From Microbacterium sp. (GTDB lineage: Bacteria > Actinomycetota > Actinomycetes > Actinomycetales > Microbacteriaceae), in NCBI GenBank assembly GCA_013823625.1, contig PNMM01000001.1, forward strand, positions 62,001 through 126,000: a stretch of 64,000 nt of DNA. Reading direction: 5' to 3'. Of the stretch, positions 30,723-39,501 are shown piece by piece. A model generated the notes under the pieces. The model saw nothing but the letters and a program-made list of their open reading frames with translations. It searched no databases and had not been told where the DNA came from. Each line of letters starts with the position of its first letter. The stretch's first letter is position 1. The position numbers and the translations under genes are program-made.

Positions 30723-31436
30723 TCAGTTGATGATGAGGTCGACGAGAATGTTGATCGAGTTGAGCAACGACTGCCCCTTGGCTTTCGAGTAGTCGGTGTA
30801 CAACACTTCGACGGGATGCTCGCGCCACGGCAACCCCGAACGCCCCAGCTGCACCACGATCTCGGTGGCGTGCGCCATGCGGTCTTGCTTGAGGTTGACC
30901 GCCTCAGCGGCGTCGCGCCGGAGCACGCGAAGACCGTTGTGGGCATCGGTGAGGGTGAGGCCGGTCGTGAGATTGGTGACGGCGACTGCCGTTTTCAGCA
31001 CGATCTTCTTGAGCACGCCCGGCTTTGTGCGGTCATCAAGAAAGCGCGAGCCGAAGACAACCCCAAGGTTTTCGTCGCGGGCCTGGTGCAACATGGCGAG
31101 AGCATCGACGACGCGGTGCTGACCGTCGGCATCGAACGTCACGAGAAACTCTGCGGTCGGCTGGCTGCGCGCGTACGCGATGCCCGTCTGCAGGGCGGCA
31201 CCCTGGCCAAGATTGTGCGGATGCCGAAGCACGCGGGCCCCGGCCGCCTCGGCGGTCTCGGCCGATCCGTCGGTCGATCCATCGTCGACACACACAATGT
31301 GCTCAAAGTGTTGTCGCAGCTCGGTGACGACCGCGCCGATGACCGATTGCTCGTTATAGAGCGGGATGACGACCCACGTGGTGGCGTCGAGCGCACCGGG
31401 AAGAACAGGGGAGGGCTCGGCGACCATAGGGGCCAT
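30723..31436 (-). CDS. Glycosyltransferase family 2, DPM1/polyprenyl-phosphate type, second copy
   Basis: 237 residues. Motifs: WVVIPLYNEQSVIGAVV, IVCVDDGSTDGSAETA, HNLGQGAALQTGIAYA, LVTFDADGQHRV and LTDAHNGLRVL. A conserved end HPVEVLYTDYSKAKGQ is typical of the family. Like the 21.6-kb copy it has no membrane helix and is paired with DUF2304. Start at 31436 or the ATG at 31427 are both possible. It is divergent from the wbpD homologue. Confidence 0.87.
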   Translation of the reverse strand: MAPMVAEPSPVLPGALDATTWVVIPLYNEQSVIGAVVTELRQHFEHIVCVDDGSTDGSAETAEAAGARVLRHPHNLGQGAALQTGIAYARSQPTAEFLVTFDADGQHRVVDALAMLHQARDENLGVVFGSRFLDDRTKPGVLKKIVLKTAVAVTNLTTGLTLTDAHNGLRVLRRDAAEAVNLKQDRMAHATEIVVQLGRSGLPWREHPVEVLYTDYSKAKGQSLLNSINILVDLIIN

Positions 31437-31451
31437 TGTGTCAGAAGGCGA

Positions 31452-31457
31452 TAGTCT
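31452..31457 (+). promoter_or_regulatory. Putative -10 of the wbpD-wbpE-wbpB operon
   Basis: TAGTCT fits TAnnnT and lies in the gap between divergent genes. The leader to the GTG at 31505 would be about 40 nt. Confidence 0.4.
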
Positions 31458-31504
31458 TGAAAGGCGCGTGCCCGCGCATCCGCCCTCATCGAAAGCGCGC
31501 CTTC

Positions 31505-32113
31505 GTGACTCACTCTGCCGACGTTCGCATTGTTGATTCTGCCGATGTCGCTGCCTCTGCGCGCATTGGCTCGGGCAGCTCCATCTGGCATCTCGCTCAA
31601 GTGCGAGAAGACGCCGTGATGGGGGAGAACTGCGTGGTCGGGCGCGGCGCGTACATCGGCACGGGCGTGATCATGGGTGACAACTGCAAGGTGCAGAACT
31701 ACGCGCTCGTGTATGAGCCCGCCGTGCTCGAGGCCGGCGTCTTCATCGGCCCTGCTGTCGTGCTGACCAATGACACGTATCCACGCGCCGTCAATGTTGA
31801 CGGCAGCCCCAAGTCAGCACACGACTGGCAGCCCGTCGGAGTGACCATTCGTGAGGGGGCCGCGATTGGCGCGCGCGCCGTCTGTGTGGCACCCGTCGAG
31901 ATCGGCCGCTGGGCCACGATCGCCGCGGGCAGTGTCGTGACCAAAGATGTTCCCGCTTTCGCCCTCATGGCCGGTGTGCCAGCACGCCGCTTGGGCTGGG
32001 TGGGTAAGGCTGGCGTGCGCCTCATCGAGCAAGACGGTCGCTGGGTGTGCCCGCAGACCGGCCAGAGCTATGTTGAGGCCGACGGCCTTCTGAGAGAGGA
32101 ACCCCTCGCGTGA
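31505..32113 (+). CDS. Hexapeptide N-acetyltransferase (WbpD-like)
   Basis: 202 residues from the GTG at 31505 (VTHSADVRIVDSADV). Left-handed beta-helix hexapeptides run through ARIGSGSSIWHLAQVREDAVMGENCVVGRGAYIGTGV. It continues with FIGPAVVLTNDTYPRA and VTIREGAAIGARAVCVAPVEIG, closely following WbpD/WlbB, which acetylate the 3-amino group of UDP-GlcNAc(3N)A with acetyl-CoA. Its stop overlaps the start of the aminotransferase by 4 bp, the expected pathway partner. Confidence 0.88.
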   Translation: MTHSADVRIVDSADVAASARIGSGSSIWHLAQVREDAVMGENCVVGRGAYIGTGVIMGDNCKVQNYALVYEPAVLEAGVFIGPAVVLTNDTYPRAVNVDGSPKSAHDWQPVGVTIREGAAIGARAVCVAPVEIGRWATIAAGSVVTKDVPAFALMAGVPARRLGWVGKAGVRLIEQDGRWVCPQTGQSYVEADGLLREEPLA

Positions 32114-33210
32114 GCAAGCCCCTGATCCCCGCAGCGAAGCCGCTCATCGGTCGAGCCGAGCGCAAGGCCGTTGACCGCGTCTTGCGGTCGGGCATGGTCG
32201 CGCAAGGGCCTGAGGTTGCGGCTTTCGAGGCAGAGTTCGGTGCTCACTTCGTGCAGGGCCGCGCGTGCGTCGCCGTCAACAGCGGCACGGCCGGTCAGCA
32301 CCTCGGCCAACTCGCTGCCGGTGTCGGACCGGGTGACGAGGTCATCGTTCCGTCGTTCACCTTTGCAGCGACCGGTAACTCGGTGGCTCTCACGGGTGCC
32401 ACCCCGGTGTTCGTCGACATCGAGCCGGAGACCTTCGGCCTTGATCCGGCCGCTGTTGAGAAGGCGATCACCAAGAAGACCAAGGCGATCATGCCGGTGC
32501 ACTTGTATGGGCACCCCGCGCGCATGGTTGAGCTCGAGGCGATCGCCCAGAAGCACGGCCTTGAGATTTATGAAGACGCCGCGCAGGCGCACGGGGCATC
32601 ACTCAACGGGCGCCCCGTTGGCACGTGGGGCCGCTTCGCGATGTTCAGCCTCTACCCGACGAAGAACATGACCTCGGGCGAGGGTGGCATGGTCGCGTGC
32701 GACAGCCCCGAGCTCGTGCGGGCCGTCAAGCTGCTGCGCAACCAGGGTCAAGAGATTCAGTATCACAACGAGGTCATCGGCTTCAACGCTCGCATGACCG
32801 ACATTCACGCCGCGATTGGCCGCGTGCAGCTCGGTCGTGTCGATGGCTGGACCACCACGCGCCAGCAGAACGCGGCCTACTTGAGCGCCGGCATCTCGGG
32901 GGTTTCCACTCCCGTCACTGCCCCGGGTGCCGTGCACGTGTTCCACCAGTACACCGTTCGGGTCACCGACGACCGCGATGGCTTCGTCAAGGCCCTGCGC
33001 GAAGAGCACGGTGTGGGCTCGGGCGTCTACTACCCGATTCCCAACCACCGGTTGCCGTCGCTCGCGACGTACGCGCCCGGGCTCGACTTGCCCGAGACCG
33101 AGAAGGCTGCGCGCGAGGTTGTGTCGCTGCCCGTGCATCCGTCACTCTCTCGTCGTGATCTCGACCGCATCGTGACGGCGGTCAACGCCGTGGCGGCGGC
33201 AGGCGCCTGA
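32110..33210 (+). CDS. DegT/DnrJ/EryC1/StrS aminotransferase (WbpE-like)
   Basis: 366 residues. A PLP sugar aminotransferase: KPLIGRAERKAVDRVLRSGMVAQGP at the N-terminus, VNSGTAGQHLGQLA, IVPSFTFAATGNSV, EDAAQAHGA, and the PLP lysine in LYPTKNMTSGEGG. WbpE-type enzymes use glutamate to aminate the 3-keto group of UDP-uronic acids, giving 2-acetamido-3-amino sugars. It lies between the acetyltransferase and the oxidoreductase that would supply the keto sugar, with 4-bp and TGATG overlaps. Confidence 0.92.
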   Translation: MSKPLIPAAKPLIGRAERKAVDRVLRSGMVAQGPEVAAFEAEFGAHFVQGRACVAVNSGTAGQHLGQLAAGVGPGDEVIVPSFTFAATGNSVALTGATPVFVDIEPETFGLDPAAVEKAITKKTKAIMPVHLYGHPARMVELEAIAQKHGLEIYEDAAQAHGASLNGRPVGTWGRFAMFSLYPTKNMTSGEGGMVACDSPELVRAVKLLRNQGQEIQYHNEVIGFNARMTDIHAAIGRVQLGRVDGWTTTRQQNAAYLSAGISGVSTPVTAPGAVHVFHQYTVRVTDDRDGFVKALREEHGVGSGVYYPIPNHRLPSLATYAPGLDLPETEKAAREVVSLPVHPSLSRRDLDRIVTAVNAVAAAGA

Positions 33211-34196
33211 TGACGACGCTTCGCGCCGGACTCATCGGCGTTGGCATGATGGGCCGCCACCACGCCCGCGTGCTCCGTGAGCTCGATGGCGTCGAGCTGG
33301 TCGCCATCGCCGACCCGGGCGGCGACCCCCACGGCGTTGCCGGGAGCCTGCCGATTCTCCCCGACATCAACGCGCTCGTTGCCGAAGGCGTCGACATCGC
33401 GGTTGTCGCAGTTCCCACGCGTTTTCACGAGGATGCTGCGCTCACCCTCGCGGCCGCCGGAGTACACACGCTCGTCGAAAAGCCCATCGCCGACACCCTC
33501 GAGGCGGGGCAGCGCATGGTCGACGCCTTCGAGTCGGCAGGATTGATCGGGGCCGTTGGCCACATCGAACGCTTCAACCCTGCTCTGCAAGAGATGCGCC
33601 GTCGCATCGCTGCGGGCGAGCTCGGCGAGGTGCACCAGGTCATCACGCGCCGCCAGGGGCCGTTCCCCTCGCGCATTGCCGATGTTGGCGTGGGCAAAGA
33701 TCTCGCGAGCCACGACATCGACCTCACTGCCTGGGTCGTCAAGAGCACCTACGAAACCGTCTTCGCCCAGATTGCGTTCAAGTCGGGCCGCGAGCACGAA
33801 GACATGATCATCGCGTCGGGCCGGCTGGCCAACGGCGTCATCGTGAACCACATCGTGAACTGGCTCAGCCCCATGAAAGAGCGCATCACGATCGCCACGG
33901 GTGAGGCCGGCGCGCTCGTTGCCGACACCGCCACGGGCGACTTGACGTTCTATGCCAACGGCACCTTCCCGCTCGAGTGGGAGTCGGTCACGGCGTTCCG
34001 CGGGGTGAGCGAGGGCGACATGATCCGCTATGCGTTCCCCAAGCGTGAACCGTTGCGCGTCGAGCTCGAAGCCTTCCGCGACGCCGTGCTCGGCCACGAG
34101 ACCGACCTCGTGACGATGCAGCAGGGTCTGCGCACGCTCGCGGTCGTCGAGGGCGTGCTCGATTCGGCGCGAACGGGCCGGTCGGTCAGCTTCTGA
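33210..34196 (+). CDS. Gfo/Idh/MocA family oxidoreductase (WbpB-like)
   Basis: 328 residues. The Rossmann start LRAGLIGVGMMGRHHARVL, VAVPTRFHEDAAL, VEKPIADTLEAGQRMVDA and GHIERFNPA (family EKP motif and the downstream H) are conserved. VGVGKDLASHDIDLTAWV fits the WbpB-like subgroup. WbpB oxidises C3 of UDP-GlcNAcA with NAD and works in tandem with WbpE. Gene order D-E-B is compact. Confidence 0.9.
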   Translation: MTTLRAGLIGVGMMGRHHARVLRELDGVELVAIADPGGDPHGVAGSLPILPDINALVAEGVDIAVVAVPTRFHEDAALTLAAAGVHTLVEKPIADTLEAGQRMVDAFESAGLIGAVGHIERFNPALQEMRRRIAAGELGEVHQVITRRQGPFPSRIADVGVGKDLASHDIDLTAWVVKSTYETVFAQIAFKSGREHEDMIIASGRLANGVIVNHIVNWLSPMKERITIATGEAGALVADTATGDLTFYANGTFPLEWESVTAFRGVSEGDMIRYAFPKREPLRVELEAFRDAVLGHETDLVTMQQGLRTLAVVEGVLDSARTGRSVSF

Positions 34197-34198
34197 CC

Positions 34199-35356
34199 AT
34201 GCGCGTCATCATCGCGAGCCGCGTCTTCGCGCCCGAGCCGGCGGCCGCGGCCTTCCGGCTCGCCGCTCTCGCTCGCGAGCTGACCGTTCGTGGTCACGAG
34301 GTCGAGGTGTTGACGAGCCGCCTACCGGCCGGCGCCGAAGTGCCTGACTCCACGCCGGCGGGCGTCCGTGTGCGCCGTGCTCCCGTGCTCCGCGACCGCA
34401 CGGGAGTCGTTCGGGGCTACCTGCCCTACCTGAGTTTCGACATCCCCCTGTTCTTTCGTCTCGTGGCGGCGCGGCGGGCAGCTGTCTTCGTTGTCGAGCC
34501 GCCTCCGACGACGGGTCTTGCCGCGGTTGCTGCGGCCGCGCTACGTCGCACGCCGGTGGTCTACTACGCGGCCGATGTGCTCGCCGATGCTGCGGCGAGC
34601 GCGGGCAACGCTGCCGCGGTGGTGCGAGTGGTGCGGTGGATGGAGCGCACGGTCTGGCGCCGCTCGGCGGCAGTGCTGAGCGTGTCGCCGAGCGTCACGG
34701 CCCGGCTGGTCGAGCTCGGGGTGCCCACGGCCCGCATCGTTGAGGTGGGCAACGGCATCGACACGAACGTGTTCACGCCCGAGGGCTCGACGTCAGTTGC
34801 GCAGCCGGGGTATGCGCTTTACGCGGGCACCGCATCCGAAGTGCACGGCGCGGGGGTGTTTGTTGAGGCTCTCGCCACGGTGCCCGAGGCCCGCCTGGTC
34901 TTCATGGGCGGTGGTGTCGAGTTCGCTGCCCTGCAGCGACGAGCCGACGAGGTCGCGCCCGGTCGGGTCACTTTTCACCCCACCGCTGCTCCTGAAGAGG
35001 TCGCCCGGTGGCTGCGCGGCGCTGCCGTCGCACTCGCGAGCGTGAAGCCCGACGGCGGCTACCAGTTCGCCTTCCCGACCAAGCTCTACGCCGCTGCCGC
35101 CACGGGTGCTCCGCTGCTGTTTTCGGGCGACGGACCGGGGGCCGGTTTCGCGCAGGATGCTCCCCTCGGCAGCGCCGCCCCCCACGATCCTGCGGCGGTG
35201 GCCGACGCGCTCAGCGCGCTGCTGTCGGCGCCCGCCACGGTCGCTGAGCGCCACGCCCAAGCGGAATGGGCCCGCGCTCGAGTCGATCTGGCCGCGGTCG
35301 CGGGCCGCGCGGCAGACGCCGTTGCGGGCGTGGCACGCACACGACCCACGCGCTGA
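34199..35356 (+). CDS. Glycosyltransferase family 4
   Basis: 385 residues, starting 2 bp after the oxidoreductase stop. GT-B layout: RVFAPEPAAAAFRLAALARELTVRGHEVEVLTSR at the N-terminus, VVYYAADVLADAA, VSPSVTARLVELGVP, VEVGNGIDTNVF, LYAGTASEVHG and FPTKLYAAAATGAPLLFSGDG in the donor region. This resembles WbuB/WcaL-like transferases. The direct continuation of the wbpD-E-B operon suggests that it uses the diacetamido-uronic donor or a related UDP-sugar. Confidence 0.86.
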   Translation: MRVIIASRVFAPEPAAAAFRLAALARELTVRGHEVEVLTSRLPAGAEVPDSTPAGVRVRRAPVLRDRTGVVRGYLPYLSFDIPLFFRLVAARRAAVFVVEPPPTTGLAAVAAAALRRTPVVYYAADVLADAAASAGNAAAVVRVVRWMERTVWRRSAAVLSVSPSVTARLVELGVPTARIVEVGNGIDTNVFTPEGSTSVAQPGYALYAGTASEVHGAGVFVEALATVPEARLVFMGGGVEFAALQRRADEVAPGRVTFHPTAAPEEVARWLRGAAVALASVKPDGGYQFAFPTKLYAAAATGAPLLFSGDGPGAGFAQDAPLGSAAPHDPAAVADALSALLSAPATVAERHAQAEWARARVDLAAVAGRAADAVAGVARTRPTR

Positions 35357-35358
35357 GC

Positions 35359-35364
35359 TACGCT
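35359..35364 (+). promoter_or_regulatory. -10 hexamer for a leaderless CWB2 protein gene
   Basis: TACGCT ends six bases before the GTG at 35371; no ribosome site is present. It lies in the 14-bp gap after the glycosyltransferase gene. Confidence 0.5.
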
Positions 35365-35370
35365 CAGCGA

Positions 35371-37080
35371 GTGCCTCTGATTAGTCGCCTCCGTCGCGTC
35401 GGCATCGCAGCGTCAGTTGTGGTCGCCACCGCGCTTGCCGCCGTCGTCACCGCTGTTCCGGCGCACGCGTCGTATCCATTCACCGTCACGGTCACGTGGG
35501 TCGATTCCGAAGGCGTTCGTCGCCCGGTACCGAACGCAAACGTGCAGGTGACGCTCGTCAACATCACCGATCGCGACGATCGCGGGGGCTATTGGCAAGG
35601 GACGTTCCCGACGAATGCATCCGGGGTGACGACCGTGTCGCTTCCTAGTAGCGTGCCGGCTCGTGAGATCCGACTTGCGGCCTCGGCCCCCGGAGGTTCC
35701 ATCGGCGGGGTTCCCGTCACCACCGCCCACCTTGGGCAGAGCCTCATCCTCGAGGAATCGGACTACATGCTCGTCGGCCGCGAGTACAGCGCGTCGATCG
35801 TGCTGCACCCGACCACGACCGTAACCGGCTCGGTTGTGGCAGCCGACGGCCAGGCGATCAATGGTGCCGCTTCGGTACTTCTCTGGCACCGCACGATTCC
35901 TGATGGCACCTTCGCGCCCGTCATCGAGGTGCCTACCGATGCGACTGGTCGCTTCGTAGCGACCAGGGTTCCGATCGGCGACTACCGCGTCGAGGTGCGC
36001 AGTGCCGCCACGGGGCGGCTATTCGACCGTAGCTTCCACCCCCAGATGCCGACCGTGGGCGATGGCGCCACTTTCTCCACGAGCGGGGGGCCGTCGACCG
36101 ACGTCGGCGCCATTGACATTGGAGCGTGGGGCCTCCCGAGCGTGCGGGTCGCCGGAAACGACCGCTATGCCACGTCGGTTGCGGTCTCGCAGGAAGTTTT
36201 CCCCGATCCGATCGAGTATTCGCCAGGGATCGTCTACATCGTGAGCGGATCGTCGTTCGCTGACGCGCTGAGCGCAGCGCCCCTTGCGGGCATGGCGGGT
36301 GGTGTTCTGCTCCTCACGGCATCGACGGCACTGCCGCCCGCCGTTGAAACCGAGCTGCGCCGCTTGCGACCAGAGAACATCGTCATCGTCGGCGGCACGG
36401 GCGTCATTTCGACGTCCGTCGAAAACCGCGTACGGGCTATTGGTTCGAGCTGGGGGCTTCTCGAACTGTGGCGGGTTGCAGGAGAGAACCGCTACGAGAC
36501 GTCGCGTCGCCTCGTGGAGCACGCCAACAACGAACGCGGCGCGGGGTTCTACGGCAGGCCCGTATTCCTTGCTACGGGCACCGACTTCCCCGACGCCTTG
36601 AGTGCGGCGGCGGCAGGCAGCGTCGCGCGCATCCCTGTGATCCTCACGGGCGGCATCAATGAGTCGAACCTGGCGCCCGAGACGGTCGCGCTGCTTGATT
36701 CGCTGCGGCCATCGCGACTCTACGTCGCGGGAGGCTGGGCAACCGTCAACCCGATGGCCATGAACCAGTACGCGTGGCCCCGATTGATCCCCGTTACGCG
36801 GTTCGCCGGAACTGATCGCTACGAGACCAGCCGCCTCATCAACGCAGTCTTCTTCAGCGACAGCGATGTGGCGGTCGTGGCCAGCGGAACACAGTTCCCC
36901 GATGCGCTTGCCGCAGGCCCCTTGAGCGCCGCACTCGGGGCGCCCCTTGTGCTCACGCCTCCGTCATGCGTGCAGGCCGAGCTCGCGCGCGATCTCGCTC
37001 GCCGAGGAACCGATCTCGCAGTTCTCGTCGGAGGTTCTGGCGCACTGTCAGCGCGGGTCGCCGCCATGTCGAGCTGCTGA
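35371..37080 (+). CDS. Secreted protein with regulatory-like domain and three CWB2 repeats
   Basis: 569 residues from the GTG at 35371; the track start at 35266 is antisense-like extension into the upstream gene. A signal peptide (RLRRVGIAASVVVATALAAVVTAVPAHA) is followed by two beta-sandwich segments, one of the carboxypeptidase-regulatory type (TVTGSVVAADGQAINGAASV). Three CWB2 repeats begin at residues ~258, 368 and 477 (VRVAGNDRYATSVAV, VAGENRYETSRRLV, FAGTDRYETSRLI), each with a FxDALSAAPLA-type block and VVGGTGVIS-like end. CWB2 modules bind cell-wall glycopolymers in Gram-positive bacteria. No catalytic domain is recognised. Confidence 0.88.
   Translation: MPLISRLRRVGIAASVVVATALAAVVTAVPAHASYPFTVTVTWVDSEGVRRPVPNANVQVTLVNITDRDDRGGYWQGTFPTNASGVTTVSLPSSVPAREIRLAASAPGGSIGGVPVTTAHLGQSLILEESDYMLVGREYSASIVLHPTTTVTGSVVAADGQAINGAASVLLWHRTIPDGTFAPVIEVPTDATGRFVATRVPIGDYRVEVRSAATGRLFDRSFHPQMPTVGDGATFSTSGGPSTDVGAIDIGAWGLPSVRVAGNDRYATSVAVSQEVFPDPIEYSPGIVYIVSGSSFADALSAAPLAGMAGGVLLLTASTALPPAVETELRRLRPENIVIVGGTGVISTSVENRVRAIGSSWGLLELWRVAGENRYETSRRLVEHANNERGAGFYGRPVFLATGTDFPDALSAAAAGSVARIPVILTGGINESNLAPETVALLDSLRPSRLYVAGGWATVNPMAMNQYAWPRLIPVTRFAGTDRYETSRLINAVFFSDSDVAVVASGTQFPDALAAGPLSAALGAPLVLTPPSCVQAELARDLARRGTDLAVLVGGSGALSARVAAMSSC
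36142..37077 (+). repeat. Three tandem CWB2 repeats (protein level)
   Basis: Repeat units begin near 36142, 36472 and 36799, about 330 bp apart. Each opens with a GxxRYxTS motif and carries FADALSAAPLAG- or FPDALSAAAAG-type segments. Confidence 0.85.
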
Positions 37081-38229
37081 CTCGGTCGCCTGCTTACGCT
37101 CGAGCCGGGCATCCCACCAGCGACGCATGCGGCGTTCGACGGGCTTCTCGACCCCTAGGTGCAATGCGAAGGCCAGCGCGAGCGCTGCGATGATCAGGGG
37201 TGGGTACCAGACGATGCCCCACCAGCCGAGCGACTGTACGCCGACGAATCCGAGCACGAAGTAGATCACGGTCGCGTGCACCAGGTAGAACGCGTACGAC
37301 GCCTCGCCGAGCCGCACCATCCACTTGTGACGTAGCCAGCTGCGGCCGCCGAGAGCATCGCGCGAGGCGACGGAAGCGATGAGTAGCGTGCAGAACACGA
37401 GAACCCACTCGGTTTGCGTGGCGCGCACGAACTCGCGCACGGGGTCGAGCCAGGCCGTGCCGGCGTCGTAGGTCAGCACGAAAGCGAGGGCCGCACCGCC
37501 CGCGAGCACTGTCCAGGGCGGCAACGGGAGGCGCCATCCACTCTTCATCGCGGAGGCGAGGCACATTCCGATGACGAACTCGGCGAGCCGGCTGAGGGGA
37601 ACCGGAATGGGCAGGCTCGCCACAGCGGGCGAGGCGAATTCGAGCATCCGCCACCCGAACGACAGCACGAGCAGTGCGATGGCGACGATGAGCGCACCGC
37701 GTGAGCGCAACACTGCGAGCACGCGCTGAAGCCACGGGTGCAGGGCGTAGAAGAATGCTTCGACGGTCAGGGTCCAGGCGGCGGGGTTGCCCGAGAAGAA
37801 AACGACCGGGCTCGACCACCAGCCCTGGATGAGCAGCACCGAGAGCAACAGCACGCCGACGTCGAGGGGCTTGACCCACCACTGCTCAGGGTCGGGGCTG
37901 ACGCTATAGAACACGGGGATGGCCAACAGCAATGCCACGAAGTGGGCCGGGTAGATGCGCGCGAAGCGCCGCCAATAGAAGGTGCCCACGGTTGTACCGG
38001 GCCGCGCCGACCAGGTGAGCACAAAGCCCGAGAGCACAAAGAAGAACATGACTCCGTAGTTGCCGAGGTCAAGCAGCTCAGAGACCGGCAGTGGCGCCAG
38101 ATTGGCCATGTGGTAGAAGAACACGCCGAAGGCGGCCCACCAGCGCAACCCGGTCAGCGACTCGAGGCGCGCCTCTATCGTCGCGCCACGAGGCGGGCTC
38201 GACGCAGGGGTCTCAGCACTCGCGCTCAC
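37048..38229 (-). CDS. Acyltransferase family 3 (OafA/YrhL-like O-acyltransferase)
   Basis: 393 residues from the GTG at 38229; a TTG at 38241 is the track alternative. About ten membrane helices. N-terminal family signature SLTGLRWWAAFGVFFYHM (R-x10-H motif), VMFFFVLSGFVLTW, YWRRFARIYPAHFV and PAAWTLTVEAFFYALHPWL are the family blocks. Such enzymes O-acetylate surface polysaccharides on the outer face. A minus-strand TATTGT hexamer eight bases before the GTG supports that start. The 3' end overlaps the convergent CWB2 gene by 33 bp. Confidence 0.88.
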   Translation of the reverse strand: MSASAETPASSPPRGATIEARLESLTGLRWWAAFGVFFYHMANLAPLPVSELLDLGNYGVMFFFVLSGFVLTWSARPGTTVGTFYWRRFARIYPAHFVALLLAIPVFYSVSPDPEQWWVKPLDVGVLLLSVLLIQGWWSSPVVFFSGNPAAWTLTVEAFFYALHPWLQRVLAVLRSRGALIVAIALLVLSFGWRMLEFASPAVASLPIPVPLSRLAEFVIGMCLASAMKSGWRLPLPPWTVLAGGAALAFVLTYDAGTAWLDPVREFVRATQTEWVLVFCTLLIASVASRDALGGRSWLRHKWMVRLGEASYAFYLVHATVIYFVLGFVGVQSLGWWGIVWYPPLIIAALALAFALHLGVEKPVERRMRRWWDARLERKQATESAARHGGDPR

Positions 38230-38237
38230 GAGGCCGA

Positions 38238-38243
38238 ACAATA
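38238..38243 (-). promoter_or_regulatory. -10 hexamer for leaderless acyltransferase mRNA
   Basis: TATTGT on the minus strand (ACAATA on +) ends eight bases before the GTG at 38229. Confidence 0.5.
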
Positions 38244-38263
38244 TCAGCGCGCCCGCCCCGCCC

Positions 38264-38269
38264 TAGAAT
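38264..38269 (+). promoter_or_regulatory. -10 hexamer for leaderless glycosyltransferase mRNA
   Basis: TAGAAT ends eight bases before the ATG at 38278. It is back to back with the acyltransferase promoter in a 48-bp divergent gap. Confidence 0.55.
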
Positions 38270-38277
38270 CGGTGACC

Positions 38278-39492
38278 ATGGTCACAGCGGCAGCATCGGG
38301 GGCGCACCGCGCGCTGAGAGGGCTGATCGGCGCAGCCTTAGCGGTGCTGCCCGAGCCGGTTATCCGCGCGATGCTGCCGGGGCGCTACCGGTACGACGCG
38401 GCACGTGTTCCGCGCCCGCCCGAGCCGCCCGCGCACCGCGTGCGGCTGTACGTGGCGCCCGTCGACTGGGCAGGGCAGGGCACGCGCTGGGCGCGGGCCG
38501 CAGAACGGCACCTCCACGACGTCGGGGCGGTCACGATGGCGTACCGGGTTGGCGGTGAGTTCGGGCATCCCGTCGATCAGGCGGTTCCCGTCGGTGCCTA
38601 TGTCACGTCGCGGCGCTGGCAGAAGGCGCAGCGGGATGCCGTGCTCACGGGCTTCACGCACGTGCTTATCGAGGCCGAGCGCGCGCCCTTTGGCGCCCTC
38701 TTCACTGAGACGGTCGCCGACCAGGTGCGCGAGTTGCACGAGCGGGGGATCGCCGTGGCGATGGTGTGCCACGGCTCCGACATCCGCCTGCCGAGCCGGC
38801 ACGCAGCGAGTCATGCCGACTCACCGTTCGCGCCGGGGCTCATGTCGACGACGCCCGCCCTCGAGCGCGAGGCTCTCGCGAACCGCCGACTGCTTGACGA
38901 ACTGCACCTGCCCACGTTTGTGTCGACGCCCGACTTGCTGGTGGATGTGCCCGAGGCTCAGTGGCTGCCGGTCGTCGTCGACGTCGAGCAGTGGATGCCG
39001 GGGCCCCCGGTTCTCGAGCGCGCCGTGCCGGTTGTCGTCCACGCCCCTAGCCGCAGCGTGATGAAGGGCTCCGACCTCATCGACCCCGCGATGCGCGCGC
39101 TCGAGGCGGAAGGCATCATCGAGTATCGGCGACTTTTGGGGGTGCCGGCCGACGAGATGCCGAGCGCGATCCGTTCTGCCGACATCGTTCTCGAGCAATT
39201 TCGGTTGGGGAGCTACGGCGTCGCTGCGTGCGAGGCTCTCGCGGCTGGCCGCATCGTTGTCGGAAACGTGACCGAGCAGGTGCGCGACCACGTGCGCGCG
39301 GCGACCGGTCGCGAGCTGCCCGTCGTGCAGAGTACTGCGGCTGACGTCGCCGCGGTCGTGCGCGGCCTGCTCGCCGACCGCCAGACTGCTCGTGAGCAGG
39401 CGGTGCACGGTCGAGAATTCGTGCTCGAGGTGCACGATGGCCGACGCTCTGCCGCGGTTCTCGCGCCGTTCCTCGGAACAACGACCGTCTAG
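38278..39492 (+). CDS. Putative GT-B glycosyltransferase, paralogous in pattern to the 44.6-kb gene
   Basis: 404 residues from the ATG at 38278; the long track ORF from 37738 is antisense to the acyltransferase. Features: YVAPVDWAGQGTRWARAAERHL, AMVCHGSDIRLPSRHA, VVVHAPSRSVMKGSDLIDPAM, YRRLLGVPADEMPSAIRSADIVLEQF and YGVAACEALAAGRIVV. The last two match the donor site of GT4-like enzymes (E at the end of an EX7E-like region). A similar layout is seen in the protein at 44650-45903. Substrate is unknown. Confidence 0.72.
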   Translation: MVTAAASGAHRALRGLIGAALAVLPEPVIRAMLPGRYRYDAARVPRPPEPPAHRVRLYVAPVDWAGQGTRWARAAERHLHDVGAVTMAYRVGGEFGHPVDQAVPVGAYVTSRRWQKAQRDAVLTGFTHVLIEAERAPFGALFTETVADQVRELHERGIAVAMVCHGSDIRLPSRHAASHADSPFAPGLMSTTPALEREALANRRLLDELHLPTFVSTPDLLVDVPEAQWLPVVVDVEQWMPGPPVLERAVPVVVHAPSRSVMKGSDLIDPAMRALEAEGIIEYRRLLGVPADEMPSAIRSADIVLEQFRLGSYGVAACEALAAGRIVVGNVTEQVRDHVRAATGRELPVVQSTAADVAAVVRGLLADRQTAREQAVHGREFVLEVHDGRRSAAVLAPFLGTTTV

Positions 39493-39495
39493 ATT
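39490..39495 (+). promoter_or_regulatory. -10 hexamer for leaderless wecB
   Basis: TAGATT overlaps the TAG stop of the preceding gene and ends six bases before the GTG at 39502. The overlapping TAGGCT at 39495-39500 is too close to the start codon. Confidence 0.5.
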
Positions 39496-39501
39496 AGGCT
39501 C

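Noticed and set aside
37738-38277. N-terminal extension of the 584-residue ORF
   Set aside because: It is antisense to the acyltransferase; the ATG at 38278 has a -10 hexamer at the leaderless distance.
39495-39500. TAGGCT as wecB -10
   Set aside because: It ends one base before the GTG, too close; the overlapping TAGATT is at the usual distance.
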